This document shows, one piece after another, positions 36,531-47,662 of a stretch of 64,000 bases of DNA. Every line of letters starts with the position of its first letter. The first letter of the stretch is position 1. A program made the position numbers and the translations under genes. The notes under the pieces were generated by a model. That model was not told the origin of the DNA, ran no database searches, and saw only the letters and a list, made by a program, of their open reading frames with translations. The stretch comes from Bradyrhizobium manausense (GTDB lineage: Bacteria > Pseudomonadota > Alphaproteobacteria > Rhizobiales > Xanthobacteraceae): contig NZ_JAFCLG010000001.1 in the NCBI RefSeq assembly GCF_018129685.1, positions 310,001 through 374,000 on the forward strand, in the 5' to 3' direction.

Positions 36531-36923
36531 ATGGCGAAATCTTCCAAGCTGGTTGCCGCCAGGCGCGGCAAGGTATTGTTGGTCAGGAGAAGGTCGGACG
36601 GGCTCTGGATGTTCCCGGGGGGCCGCAAACGTGCGCGCGAATCCGACAAGGACTGCCTGCGGCGCGAGATCAGGGAAGAGTTGCCGAAGCTGAAACTCGG
36701 CCGGATCAGCCTCTGGAAGGAAGTGACGGCCAAGAACAAGCGCTCGGGACGCAAGATGAGCGACGCGATCTTCATCGCCAAGAACGCCAAGGGCCGGCTT
36801 GCGATCGGCGACAAGAAGGAGCTCGACAGGGCCGCCTGGCAGAAGCCCCGCGGGATCCGCCTGACCGCGACCTCGCGCTACATCCGTGACCGCCTGTTTC
36901 CAAGGAAGCGCCGGCGAAGCTAG
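36531..36923 (+). CDS. Nudix hydrolase
   Basis: A 130-residue Nudix enzyme that cleaves a nucleoside diphosphate linked to another group. The Nudix box G-x5-E-x7-R-E-x-x-E-E is complete (GRKRARE...LRREIREELPK, about residues 30-52). The rest is basic and short ('RRSDGLWMFPGG' before, 'RYIRDRLFPRKRRRS' at the end), typical of the diphosphoinositol-polyphosphate-phosphohydrolase-like branch in rhizobia. Substrate unknown. A 26-bp palindrome in the promoter suggests specific control. Confidence 0.88.
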   Translation: MAKSSKLVAARRGKVLLVRRRSDGLWMFPGGRKRARESDKDCLRREIREELPKLKLGRISLWKEVTAKNKRSGRKMSDAIFIAKNAKGRLAIGDKKELDRAAWQKPRGIRLTATSRYIRDRLFPRKRRRS

Positions 36924-36964
36924 CCGCGCGGGCGTGACAAATAGTCCGGTGACTTTGCGGCATG

Positions 36965-36980
36965 TGTGAACCAGTTCACA
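36965..36980. promoter_or_regulatory. 16-bp palindrome upstream of an orphan terminator
   Basis: TGTGAAC-CA-GTTCACA, perfect 7-bp arms, in the gap after the Nudix gene and 65 bases before a rightward terminator. Regulator unknown. Confidence 0.5.
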
Positions 36981-37044
36981 AATGGTCGCCGCGGTCGCTG
37001 CTAAGGAAGCGTCATTGCCTTACCAATCCATTTTGTTTGAAACG

Positions 37045-37073
37045 CCCCAGTGCCCCAAAGCACTGGGGTTTTT
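37045..37073 (+). terminator. Intrinsic terminator
   Basis: Arms CCCCAGTGC and GCACTGGGG around CCCAAA, followed by TTTTT. It could end the Nudix transcript or a short transcript of its own starting near 36985. Confidence 0.85.
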
Positions 37074-37106
37074 CATGTCCAGCGGGATACGCCGGATCCG
37101 TCAGCC

Positions 37107-37394
37107 TTATCCCTGCCGCCGCAAAAATCCCGTGATCGTGACCTTCTCCCAGATGCCGGCCGCGGCGAACGGGTCGGCGCGGTTGAAGGCTTCGACCTCG
37201 CTGCGGCCGGGGGCTTCGATCAGGAACAGGCTGCCGATCATGGTGGTGCCGTCGTCGGCGACGAGCGGTCCCGACATCACGATCTTGACGCCGAAGCGCG
37301 AGGTGTCGCTGAGAAACGTCTTGTGGGCGTCGTAATTGGCAATCCGCGTCGGCAATGCACCGCTGCGGTCGACGGCATGGATGGCGAACAGCAT
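37107..37394 (-). CDS. YciI-family protein
   Basis: A 95-residue ferredoxin-like-fold protein of the YciI/YCII family: 'MLFAIHAVDRSGALPTRIANYDAHKTFLS', 'VKIVMSGPLVADDGTTMIGSLFLIEAPGRSEVEAFNRADPFAAAGIWEKVTITGF'. The conserved His in the first helix (DAHKTFL) and Asp in ADPF are the usual active-site residues. Some relatives act in aromatic degradation as dehydrochlorinases or isomerases. It lies just past the catabolic operon but about 80 bases away from its last gene, on the same strand, and may be expressed with it. Confidence 0.87.
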   Translation of the reverse strand: MLFAIHAVDRSGALPTRIANYDAHKTFLSDTSRFGVKIVMSGPLVADDGTTMIGSLFLIEAPGRSEVEAFNRADPFAAAGIWEKVTITGFLRRQG

Positions 37395-37477
37395 GTTGGC
37401 TCCGTTTTTTGTCTGTTTTTTGGCTCGATTCTTGGGACGGCCGTGCTGGCGGCCGTCCGTGGTTGTCGTAAACAGGC

Positions 37478-38452
37478 TTACTTCGCGCCGAGCTTGCTGG
37501 CTTCCTCGAAGGTCGGGCAGGTGCGCTGCTCGAGCGGCTGGTCGAACGGCTGGTAATTGTCCTTGGTGATCACGGTCGGCTTCAGCACGATCTCGCTGAT
37601 GACGGGCTGCTCGCGCAGGGCGCGGATCGCCATCATGGTGCCGAGACAGCCCTGGTAGAAGCCGTTGTAGTCGCCGCTCGCCAGCAGCTTGCCGGACTTG
37701 ATGGCGTCGATCGCTTCCTTGGTGCCGTTGATGCCGATCACCTGGGCCTTGCGGTTGGCGCCGTCGAGCGCCTCGATCGCGCCGACCGCCATGGCGTCGT
37801 TGGCGGCGAGCACGCCGTCGATCTGTGCGTTCGACTGCATCAGGTTTTCCATGACCTGCAGCGCCTGGAGCCGCTGATAGTTGCCGGGCTGCGAGGCCAG
37901 CAGCTTGGCGCCCGGGTTCTCCTTCAGGGCGTCGTTGAAGCCGCGGACGCGATCGACATTGGTCAGCGATCCCTTGACCCCTTCGATGATGACGATGTTG
38001 CCCTTGCCGCCGAGCGTCTTGAGCAGGAAGCGCGCGGTCTCGAGCCCGAGGCTGTAATCGTCGGCACCGACAAAGGACAGGAACTTGCCGCCGGCGGAGC
38101 GGTCGGTGATGTTGACGACAGGAATCTTGGCGTCGTTGATCTTCTCGACGCCCGGCACCATGGCCTTGTAGTCGACCGGCGTGAAGACGATCGCGCTCGG
38201 CTTCTTCACCACGACGTCCTCGATCTGGCTGAGCTGCTCGGGGATCGAGTCCGGCTTCGTCGGAATGTACTGAAGCGTCTTGGCGTTCAGCGTCTTGGCC
38301 ATGTTCTCGGCGCCAACGCGTACCGTCTGGAAGAACGGGTTGGTCTGGTTCTTGGTGAAGACGGCGATGGTCTCGCCGTCGGCGCGCGCCTGCGTGGTGA
38401 ACGCAGCAGCGAGCAGGAGTGGCAGCGCGAGGTAGCCCAGTCTCTGTTTCAT
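37478..38452 (-). CDS. Sugar-type (CUT2) ABC transporter substrate-binding protein
   Basis: A 324-residue periplasmic protein: signal peptide (cleaved near ARA-DGE, 24), then a RbsB-like periplasmic-binding fold ('TIAVFTKNQTNPFFQTVRVGAENMAKTLN', 'DGVLAANDAMAVGAIEALDGANRKAQVIGINGTKEAIDAIKSGKLLASGDYN'). Last gene of the ten-gene catabolic operon, 43 bases after the second permease. The ligand is unknown; the catabolic genes suggest something leading to hydroxyquinol. Confidence 0.93.
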   Translation of the reverse strand: MKQRLGYLALPLLLAAAFTTQARADGETIAVFTKNQTNPFFQTVRVGAENMAKTLNAKTLQYIPTKPDSIPEQLSQIEDVVVKKPSAIVFTPVDYKAMVPGVEKINDAKIPVVNITDRSAGGKFLSFVGADDYSLGLETARFLLKTLGGKGNIVIIEGVKGSLTNVDRVRGFNDALKENPGAKLLASQPGNYQRLQALQVMENLMQSNAQIDGVLAANDAMAVGAIEALDGANRKAQVIGINGTKEAIDAIKSGKLLASGDYNGFYQGCLGTMMAIRALREQPVISEIVLKPTVITKDNYQPFDQPLEQRTCPTFEEASKLGAK

Positions 38453-38495
38453 GTGGTCTCCATCCCTCTTTTGGTTTGTTGGATTGCCTGAAAAC

Positions 38496-39473
38496 TCATT
38501 GCGCGCGGCGGCGGGTCTTCATGTCGAGCCAGACCGCGATGATGACGATGATGCCGGTGACGAGCGGCTGCCAGTTGGCGCTGACCGACAGCAGGTTCAT
38601 GCCGTTCAGCACCAGCGTCAGGATCAGCGCGCCGATGAAGGTGCCGAACACGGTGCCGACGCCGCCAAACAACGAGGTGCCGCCGATCAGCACGGCCGCG
38701 ATCGCGGGCAAGGTCAGGCTTTCGCCGATGTCCGCCTCGGCGGAGTTGAGCCGCGACAGGAAGATGATCGAGGCGAGGCCGGCCATCGTGCCTGACACCG
38801 TATAGACCAGCAGAAGCCGGCGCCTGACCGGAATGCCGGAGAGGCGGGCGGCCACCGGATTGGCGCCGATCGCGTAAATCTCCTGGCCCCAGATCGTACG
38901 CTGGGCAAACAGCGTTCCGATCCCGAGGAACACCAGCAGCAGATAGACCGGGATCGGCAGGCCGAACAGATAGCCGCTGCCGATCTGGCGGAAGCCGGGC
39001 GGGAAACCGTGCAGGGTTTCGCCGGCCATATACCAATAGGTCAGGCCGTTGAGGACCCAGAGCATGCCGTAGGTGGCGATGAAGGAGGGGATGCGCAGCG
39101 CCGTCACCATCACGCCGTTGAGCAGGCCGACGATGCCGCCGCAGGCAAGCCCGGTCAGGATGCCGAGAACGGGCGATCCCGTGGTGTGGATCACGGTGCC
39201 GGCGATGCAAGCCGATAGCGCGACATTGGCCCCGACGGAGAGATCAAGGCCTGCGGTGAGCACCACCAGCGTCAGGCCGGAGGCGATGAAGAAGGTGAGA
39301 CTCGCCTGGCGCAGGACGTTGAGGATGTTGCCGAGGCTGAGGAAGGAATCGTTCAGCACGGCCAGAACGGCGCAGATCAGCAGCACGGCGAGCAGCCGGT
39401 AGAACAATTGGATCGCGTCCTGCGACAGGAAGGAGCGGGGCGGCGACAGAGCTTCCTTGGTGATGTCGGTCAT
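38496..39473 (-). CDS. CUT2 ABC transporter permease 2
   Basis: A 325-residue RbsC-type permease with about ten helices and the family blocks 'LTLVVLTAGLDLSVGANVALSA', 'TYGMLWVLNGL' and 'FGGVGTVFGTFIGALILTLVLNGMNLL'. It overlaps the first permease by four bases (ATGA), so translation is coupled. The pair of different permeases forms a heterodimer channel for the SBP and ATPase encoded on either side. Confidence 0.93.
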   Translation of the reverse strand: MTDITKEALSPPRSFLSQDAIQLFYRLLAVLLICAVLAVLNDSFLSLGNILNVLRQASLTFFIASGLTLVVLTAGLDLSVGANVALSACIAGTVIHTTGSPVLGILTGLACGGIVGLLNGVMVTALRIPSFIATYGMLWVLNGLTYWYMAGETLHGFPPGFRQIGSGYLFGLPIPVYLLLVFLGIGTLFAQRTIWGQEIYAIGANPVAARLSGIPVRRRLLLVYTVSGTMAGLASIIFLSRLNSAEADIGESLTLPAIAAVLIGGTSLFGGVGTVFGTFIGALILTLVLNGMNLLSVSANWQPLVTGIIVIIAVWLDMKTRRRAQ

Positions 39474-40412
39474 GCCCGGCTCCTGAGGCCATCGAGGAAC
39501 AGCGCGACGATGACGAGGACGCCGACGCTTGCGACCTGCACCGAGGAGGGCAGCGAGACCAGGTTCAGCCCGTTGCGCAACACGCCAACGGCGATGACGC
39601 CGAGCAAGGTGCCGAGCAGCCAGCCATTGCCGCGCTCGAACGAGGTGCCGCCGACCGCGACCGCCGCAATCGCATCGAATTCGAGCCCGAGCCCCGCGGT
39701 CGGATGTCCCGAATTCATCCGGGCGGTCATCAAGAGGCCGGCGATGCCGGCCATGGTGCCGCCGAGCGCGTAGACCGCAATCAGCAGTTTGTTGGGCGAG
39801 AGGCCAGCATAACGCAACGCCTCGCGGTTGCCGCCGAGCGCGAACACGTAGCTGCCGAAGCGGGTGTGATAGAGCAAGCCGTGAAAGACGACGTAAGTCA
39901 CGAGCGCCAGCAGGATCGGCACGGGAACGCCGAGCAATGTCGCCGAATAGATGTCGCGGACGCTGTGGGGAATGCCGACCACGCTCTGGGCGTCGGAGAC
40001 GATCAGCGACAGGCCCTGCGCCATGCCGAGGGTGCCGAGCGTCGCGACGAAGGGCGGAATGCCCAAAATCGCGACCAGCCAGCCATTGACGGTGCCGAAG
40101 GCCGCGCCGACCAGCACGCCGGCGCCGAGGCCGAGCAGCATCGACTTGGTCGCGAGCGAGACGATGGCGACGCAGAGCGAGGTCAGCGTCAGCACCGCGC
40201 CCATCGAGAGGTCGAGCCCTTCCGTCATGATGATCAGCGTCATCGGCAGCGCCAGCATGGTCAGGATGGTCGACTGCACCAGCACGTTGGAGAGATTGGC
40301 CGGGGTGAGGAAGCCGGGCGCAATGGCACCGAATAAAATGATGAGTGCGCCGAGCACGATGGCGACGCCGGGAATGCGCTGGAGCGGGTTGGGCTGTGAT
40401 ACGACCGCGGCC

Positions 40413-40420
<8 letters not shown>
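39470..40420 (-). CDS. CUT2 ABC transporter permease 1
   Basis: A 316-residue RbsC-type permease ('MTLIIMTEGLDLSMGAVLTLTSL', 'TLGTLGMAQGLSLI', 'FDAIAAVAVGGTSFERGNGWLLGTLLGVIAVGVLRNGLNL'). It starts eight bases before the ATPase stop. Paired with the permease that follows. Confidence 0.93.
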
Positions 40421-41935
<1,515 letters not shown>

Positions 41936-41939
<4 letters not shown>

Positions 41940-43327
41940 CGCCGCGCTCCCGCAAAGATCTTGCCGGGATTCATCAGTCCACGGGGATCGAGCGCGGTCT
42001 TGATCGACCGCATGACGTCGACGGCCTCGCCAAGCTCGTCGGTGAGATAGTCGATCTTGCCGAGCCCGATGCCGTGCTCGCCGGTACAGGTGCCGTCCAT
42101 CGCGAGGGCGCGGGCGACCATGCGGGCCTGCAGCGCCTTGGCGCCGTCGATCTCCTCCAGCTTTCCGGGATCGACCAGGATCAGCATGTGGAAATTGCCG
42201 TCGCCGACATGGCCGACGATGGGCGCGGTGAAGCCGTGCTCGTCGGCGTCTTGACGCGTGTCGGTCAGGCATTCGGCGAGCCGCGAGATCGGCACGCAGA
42301 CATCCGTGATGACCGCGCGCGCGCCGGGGCGGAGGCCAAGGCCGGCGTAGAGCGTGTTGTCGCGGGCGTGCCAGAGCCGGCTGCGGTCCTCCGGCGCCTT
42401 GGCCCATTCAAAGCCGCGGCCGCCATGCTCGGCAGCGATGGCCTGCGCGAGCTCGGCCTGTTCGGCAACCGCGCTCTCGGAGCCATGGAACTCGAAGAAC
42501 AATGTCGGCGCCTCGCGGTAGCCGAGCTTTGCGTAGGCATTGATGCCGCGCATCATGACGTCATCGAGCAGCTCGACGCGGGCGACCGGAATCGCGGCCT
42601 GGATGATGCCGATCGCGGTGTCGACCGCGTTGTGCAGGGTGTCGAAGCTGCACACGGCCGCCGAGATCGCCTGCGGCAGCGGATGCAGTTTCAGCGTGAC
42701 CTCGGTGATGAGTCCGAGCGTGCCTTCCGCGCCGACGAACAGCCGGGTCAGATCGTAGCCGGCCGCCGATTTGCGGGCGCGCCTGCTGGTGCGGATCACC
42801 CGACCATCGGCCAGCACGACTTCGAGCGCCATGACGTTGTCCTTCATGGTGCCGTAGCGCACGGCCATGGTGCCGGAGGCGCGCGTCGAACTCATGCCGC
42901 CGATCGAGGCGTCGGCGCCGGGATCGATCGGGAAAAAAAGCCCGGTGCCGCGCAGTTCCGCATTGAGCTGTTTGCGGGTGATGCCGGGCTGGACCACGAC
43001 ATTCATGTCGCTGTCGTGGACCTCGAGCACCTTGTTCATGCGTGCGAAGTCGATGCAGACCCCGCCCTCGACCGAAGAGGCATTGCCCTCGAGCGAAGTG
43101 CCGGCCCCGAACGGCACGATCGGCATATCAGCGCCGGCGCAAAGCTTGACGATCTCGGCGACCTCCGCGGTCGTCTCGGGGTAGACGACGATATCAGGGG
43201 GCAGGGCGCGGTAATAGGATTCGCTCTGACCATGCTGGTCGAGCACGCCGCGTGCGGTGGTCGCACGCAAACCGATTACGCCGGTGAGGCGTTCAGCCAA
43301 TGCGGAACTGTTGACCCGCGGTCCCAT
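41936..43327 (-). CDS. FAD-binding oxidase of the GlcD/D-lactate dehydrogenase family
   Basis: A 463-residue flavoenzyme. The FAD-binding (PCMH) domain spans about 46-224 ('PIVPFGAGTSLEGNA', 'GADASIGGMSSTRASGTMAVRYG'); the C-terminal cap has the metal-type motif HVGDGNFH and 'GTCTGEHGIGLGKIDYL'. The family oxidises 2-hydroxy acids such as glycolate or D-lactate. In this operon it may work on a hydroxy acid released from the imported substrate. Sits between the dioxygenase and the ABC ATPase; the latter's start overlaps its stop. Confidence 0.92.
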
Positions 43328-43390
43328 CGTCTCTCCCCGTCGTCGTCCCTTGTCGCGGACCGTTGTCGGTCCGTCGATTCGACGTTTGGC

Positions 43391-44275
43391 CTACGCCGCT
43401 TGCGCGTTGCTTGCGGCCTGCTTCAGGCCGAAATCGTAATTGAGGTGATAGTAGCCACGATCCACCGTGCGACCATCGGGCGCACGGCCCGGCGGGCAGT
43501 GCACGAAGTCATGGATCAGGCTGTCCTTGACGCCGAACACCACATCGCTGTCGAGATAGATATCGCCGGCGACGAACACATGCGTCACGAGCTGCTCGAA
43601 GCCCGGCGCCGAGATCATGAAATGCACATGCGCCGGACGCCAGGGATGGCGGCCCTGCGCCTCCAGCATCTCGCCGACCGGGCCGTCATGCGGGATGGGA
43701 TAGGCCGCCGGCTTGATCGACCAGAAACGAAAGCGGCCGTTGGCATCGGTGTGAAAGCGCGCGCGCATCGCGAAATCGCCGATCTCGTCGAGCTGCTGCA
43801 CGTCGTAATAGCCGTCATTGTCGGAGTGCCAGACATCGACCACCGCGCCCGCGAGCGGCCGTCCGTCGACGGTTGCGACCGATCCGGTGACGATCATGGG
43901 CTCGCCTTCCATGGCGCCGGAGATGTCGTCGCCGTTCTGCTTCTCGGGCGCGGCCTTGACGAAGAACGGTCCGAGCACGGTCGTCTCGGTCGCGCCTTCC
44001 GGCACCGGATGGTTGATCGCATCGACCAGCATGGAGACGCCGAGCGTATCGGACAGCAGGATGAACTCCTGCCGCTTGTCGTCGCACATGTGGCCGGTGC
44101 GGGTCAGGAAGTCGATGCCGTATTCCCATTCCTTCTGCGTCGGCCGGATTTCGCGCACGAAGGCGTGGAGGTGGCGCACCAGCGCCTCGCTGACCTCTTT
44201 GATGCGCGGATCGGTCGCGCCGGCGATGCGCTCGAGCACGGCGTCGGTGATGTTGGTCTCGCTGAAATTGCGCAT
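43391..44275 (-). CDS. Intradiol dioxygenase, hydroxyquinol 1,2-dioxygenase type
   Basis: A 294-residue non-haem Fe(III) dioxygenase. The N-terminal helical dimer domain (1-100) is that of catechol and hydroxyquinol 1,2-dioxygenases. Iron ligands by pattern: Tyr156/157 (DNDGYYDVQ), Tyr192 (AAYPIPHDGPVG), His216 and His218 (RPAHVHFMI). The order and the maleylacetate reductase in the same operon favour hydroxyquinol (1,2,4-trihydroxybenzene) over catechol as substrate, giving maleylacetate. No flavin monooxygenase that would make hydroxyquinol is found in the window. Confidence 0.92.
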   Translation of the reverse strand: MRNFSETNITDAVLERIAGATDPRIKEVSEALVRHLHAFVREIRPTQKEWEYGIDFLTRTGHMCDDKRQEFILLSDTLGVSMLVDAINHPVPEGATETTVLGPFFVKAAPEKQNGDDISGAMEGEPMIVTGSVATVDGRPLAGAVVDVWHSDNDGYYDVQQLDEIGDFAMRARFHTDANGRFRFWSIKPAAYPIPHDGPVGEMLEAQGRHPWRPAHVHFMISAPGFEQLVTHVFVAGDIYLDSDVVFGVKDSLIHDFVHCPPGRAPDGRTVDRGYYHLNYDFGLKQAASNAQAA

Positions 44276-44290
44276 ATTCGCCTCCGTCGA

Positions 44291-45193
44291 TCAGAGTTTG
44301 GGTTCGCCAAGGCCGGACAGCCGTTCGATATGCTTCACGGTTGCGATGAAGTCAGTCTCGCCATCGCCCTGCGCGACCAGCGCGCCGTAGGTCTCGCGCA
44401 CCTGGGCTGCGAGCTGCAGCGGCACGCCGACCGCATGGCCGGCACCCAGGATGAGGTCGAGGTCCTTGGCCATCTGCTTGCAGGAGAAGCTCGAGACGAA
44501 GTCACGGGATCTCAGCGGCGCGGTCTTGTACTTCACCATCGGCGAGGCGACCGCGCTCTCGTCCAGCACCTTCAACATGTCCCGCCAGCCGATGCCGCCC
44601 TTGCGCGCCAGCGCCAGGCTCTCGGCCATCATGGCCGCCGACACCGCGATCATCAAATTGACCGCGAGTTTTGCGTAGCGCGCTTCTTCGCCCGGGCCCA
44701 GATAGGTCTGCGCGCGCGTGAAGCTTTCGAACAGCGGTTTTGCTTTCTCGAAGCTGTCCTTCGGCCCCGACACGAAGCAGCTCAGCGCGCCGGTATGCAC
44801 AATGCTGGCATTGCCCGAGACCGGCGCGCGCAGATAGGCGACGCCACGCGCCTGCGCGGCGGCATCGACTTCGGCGGAGGCTTCCGCGCTGACAGTGCTG
44901 GTTTCGATCAGCACCGCCTTCGGCGCCATCGCGCCGATCAAACCCGTCGGGCCGAGCATGACGGCGCGCAAGGCGGCATCGTCGGGGAGCGATGTGATGA
45001 CGAGCGGACGGCCGCTCGCGGCGTCGGCCGGCGAGTTCGCAACCGCAATGCCGTGCCCGCGCGCTTCGTCGAGCCTTGCTGCGCTCTGGTCGAAGGCGGT
45101 AACGCCGTAGCCGGCCTTGGCGACGAGTTGCGACATCGGCAGGCCCATCTTGCCGATACCGATGAAGGCGACATGTTTGCTCGTATCACTCAT
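44291..45193 (-). CDS. 3-Hydroxyisobutyrate dehydrogenase-like oxidoreductase
   Basis: A 300-residue NAD(P)-dependent beta-hydroxyacid dehydrogenase. Rossmann motif GIGKMGLP near residue 12; substrate block 'LRAPVSGNAS'; catalytic lysine region 'YAKLAVNLMIAVSAAMMAESLALARKGG'. Start at MSDTSKHVAF; an upstream 50-codon extension is antisense to the amidohydrolase. Fifteen bases separate it from the dioxygenase and 19 from the amidohydrolase. Its role in the pathway is not clear: it could oxidise a beta-hydroxy acid from the side chain of the substrate. Confidence 0.9.
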   Translation of the reverse strand: MSDTSKHVAFIGIGKMGLPMSQLVAKAGYGVTAFDQSAARLDEARGHGIAVANSPADAASGRPLVITSLPDDAALRAVMLGPTGLIGAMAPKAVLIETSTVSAEASAEVDAAAQARGVAYLRAPVSGNASIVHTGALSCFVSGPKDSFEKAKPLFESFTRAQTYLGPGEEARYAKLAVNLMIAVSAAMMAESLALARKGGIGWRDMLKVLDESAVASPMVKYKTAPLRSRDFVSSFSCKQMAKDLDLILGAGHAVGVPLQLAAQVRETYGALVAQGDGETDFIATVKHIERLSGLGEPKL

Positions 45194-45212
45194 TGGTGTT
45201 GTCCATTGGCCG

Positions 45213-46586
45213 CTATTGCGCGGCGTGCCCTTGTCGTTCGATGTCTCGCACCAGCCGCCGGCCGGATTGCGCGAGCAGCTCGTTCTTCGCCTCGAGCCCT
45301 TCGGCCAGCAGTTTCCCGTTCCGCTTCTTCCAGACGCCGCCAATCATGACGGCCTCGATGTTGGCAAGGCTCGTCTGCATCACCACTGTGGCGACGGGGT
45401 CGTGAACCGGGACGAGGTTGAGATCATCGGCGTTGATGATCACGAGATCGGCGAGTTTGCCTGGCGTCAGCGATCCGATCTGGCTCTCGCGGCCCAGCAT
45501 GCGGGCGCCCGAAGTCGTGACCCAGGCCAGCGCCTCGCGCGCCGAAATCGTGGTCGTCGCAGGGATCGTGCCTTCGTTCTTGCGCATCTGCGCATTGTCG
45601 AGCGCGCGCTGCATCGACAGCGCGACGCGGGCCGCGGAGAACAGATCGCCCGCCAGCACCGATTCCAGGTCGATGCCGATGGTCGGGCGCACACCGCGCT
45701 TGAGCAGCCGTCCGGTGATCGGAAAGCCATGGCCCTGAATCATCTCGTTCTCGGGAGTCACCGAGAAGGTGACGCCGAGATCGATCAGCTTTTGCAGGAG
45801 CTCGTCGGGCAGGTCGTTGCCATGAACGATGTTGACAAAGGGGCCGACGAGGCCGGCCTCGATCAGCTGCTCCCAGCCACCGGGGGTCTTCGCCGGACCG
45901 CCGCCCTGATGCATCGAGGCGATCAGGCCGTGCTCCCGCGCCAGTCTGAAATCATGCATGGACACGTCGAGCGTCGCGTAATGCGGACCAAGGACGGCAA
46001 GCCCGAGCGTGACGAGGCCGTTGCGGTCGGCGAGGGGACCGGCCAGCAGCCGCTCGACCTCGCGGCGGGGATGCGGCACCTCCGAAAAGTGCGGTTCGCC
46101 CGGTTTCGGCTCCGGCTTTGGCGAGCCGTGGAAGAAGGCCGCGCGGATGCCGCTCTCGACCAGGCCTCGCACGGCAGCGTCCGTATGCGCCGGCGTCGGG
46201 TTGTTGTGGCACCAGTCGACCAGCGTGGTGGCGCCGCAATTGATCTGGTTCAGCGCGCCGACGAGCGTGGCGATATAGATGTCGTCGGGCGAGAACAGGG
46301 TCGCGAGCCCGGCATGCATGCGGCGGAAATATTCCAGCAGCGTCCAGTTCGCAGCATACCCGCGCAAGCCCGTCTGCCAGGTGTGCATATGTGCGTTGAT
46401 CAGCCCGGGGATGACGATGCGCCCGCGCCCGTCGACGATCTCGGCGTCGGCGGCGTCGATATCAGGACGCACCTCGGCAATCCGCCCGTTCTCCACCAGC
46501 ACATCGCCAGCACGGAGATCGCCAATGCGATCGTCCATGCTGATGATCGTTGCTGATCGGATGAGGGTGCGCTTCATGTCGCTCAC
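45213..46586 (-). CDS. Amidohydrolase of the AtzA/TrzN-SAH deaminase group
   Basis: A 457-residue metal-dependent hydrolase. First metal site H66-x-H68 (GLINAHMHTWQ); later histidines in 'ASMHQGGG' and 'IVHGNDL', and Asp in 'IGIDLES'. The HxxE of many deaminases is replaced by 'HQGGGPA', so it may not be a deaminase. The start overlaps the maleylacetate reductase stop in ATGA. An amidohydrolase in a hydroxyquinol operon suggests that the imported molecule carries an amide, amino, ester or halide group removed before ring opening. Confidence 0.9.
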   Translation of the reverse strand: MSDMKRTLIRSATIISMDDRIGDLRAGDVLVENGRIAEVRPDIDAADAEIVDGRGRIVIPGLINAHMHTWQTGLRGYAANWTLLEYFRRMHAGLATLFSPDDIYIATLVGALNQINCGATTLVDWCHNNPTPAHTDAAVRGLVESGIRAAFFHGSPKPEPKPGEPHFSEVPHPRREVERLLAGPLADRNGLVTLGLAVLGPHYATLDVSMHDFRLAREHGLIASMHQGGGPAKTPGGWEQLIEAGLVGPFVNIVHGNDLPDELLQKLIDLGVTFSVTPENEMIQGHGFPITGRLLKRGVRPTIGIDLESVLAGDLFSAARVALSMQRALDNAQMRKNEGTIPATTTISAREALAWVTTSGARMLGRESQIGSLTPGKLADLVIINADDLNLVPVHDPVATVVMQTSLANIEAVMIGGVWKKRNGKLLAEGLEAKNELLAQSGRRLVRDIERQGHAAQ

Positions 46587-47662
46587 GCCGCCTCTTTGGT
46601 GGCGACCGGCGGCTCGCCGGCCCAGGCGCGCGCGATGAGGTCGCGGATGGCGCCCCGCTCGAGCGGGCGCGGATTCCAGTAGGCGTTGGTGACCGCGAGG
46701 TCAGCCGCCTTGTCGATGCCGCTCTCGGGCATGCCGATATCGCGCAGTGCGACCCTGGCGCCCAGCCGCCTCGCCAGATCGAACAGTCCCTCCGCCGCAT
46801 CGGCTGCACCGATTGCACGCGCGATCCGCGTCATCGCGTCAGGCACCGCCGGTGCGTTATAGGCCAGCGCATGCGGCAGCACGATCGTGTGCGTTTCCGC
46901 ATGGGGCAGGTCGAACGTGCCGCCGAGCGCGTGACAGAGCTTGTGATGCAGCGCCATGCCGACTGTGCCGAGGCAGACACCGCACAGCCATGCGCCGTAA
47001 AGCGCATCGCTGCGCGCGGGGCGGTCGTCAGGCCTGGCCGCGATCGCGGGCAGGGCACGCGCCAGCGCGCGGATGCCTTCCTCCGCCATCAGCGATGTGA
47101 CGGGGTTGGTGTCGCGCGCATAAAGCGACTCGACCGCATGGGCGATGGCGTTGATGCCCGACGTGGCGGTGAGGCCAACCGGCAGCGTCATTGTCAGGTC
47201 GACGTCGTAGATCACGGTCTCCGGCAGCACGGCCACGTCGCGCACCGTGGTCTTTAGCCCGTTTTCGGTCTGGCCGAGGATCGGCGTCATTTCCGAGCCG
47301 GCATAGGTGGTGGGAATGCAGAGCTGGTTGATTCCGGTACGCAAGGCGAGCGCCTTGCCGAGGCCGGTCGTCGAGCCGCCGCCGAGCGCGACCACGCAAT
47401 CGGCGTCGCACGCCTTCATCGCCGCAATCGCGCGCTCGGTGACCTCGACGGGTGTGTGCATCGTGGCGCCGGCAAATAGGCCGGCATAGAGCGGCCCGAG
47501 CGCGGCGCCGAGCGCCTTGCCCTGCGCCTCCTGCTGCGGCGTCGTCAGCACCAGCGCGCGCTTGCCGCCGAGCCGCTCGACCTCGGCCCTGGCCGTATCA
47601 AGCGTTCCGCTGCCGAACACGACGCGGCAGGGCAAATTTTCAAAGGTGAACGAACCGATCAT
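46583..47662 (-). CDS. Maleylacetate reductase
   Basis: A 359-residue iron-type alcohol dehydrogenase fold enzyme. 'VVALGGGSTTGLGKALAL' binds NAD(P)H, 'IPTTYAGSEMTPILGQTENGLKTT' is the signature of maleylacetate reductases, and the metal/helix block is 'HHKLCHALGGTFDLPHAETHTIVLPHALAYN'. It reduces maleylacetate, the ring-cleavage product of hydroxyquinol dioxygenase, to 3-oxoadipate. It overlaps the Dabb gene by four bases and the amidohydrolase by four. Confidence 0.94.
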   Translation of the reverse strand: MIGSFTFENLPCRVVFGSGTLDTARAEVERLGGKRALVLTTPQQEAQGKALGAALGPLYAGLFAGATMHTPVEVTERAIAAMKACDADCVVALGGGSTTGLGKALALRTGINQLCIPTTYAGSEMTPILGQTENGLKTTVRDVAVLPETVIYDVDLTMTLPVGLTATSGINAIAHAVESLYARDTNPVTSLMAEEGIRALARALPAIAARPDDRPARSDALYGAWLCGVCLGTVGMALHHKLCHALGGTFDLPHAETHTIVLPHALAYNAPAVPDAMTRIARAIGAADAAEGLFDLARRLGARVALRDIGMPESGIDKAADLAVTNAYWNPRPLERGAIRDLIARAWAGEPPVATKEAA

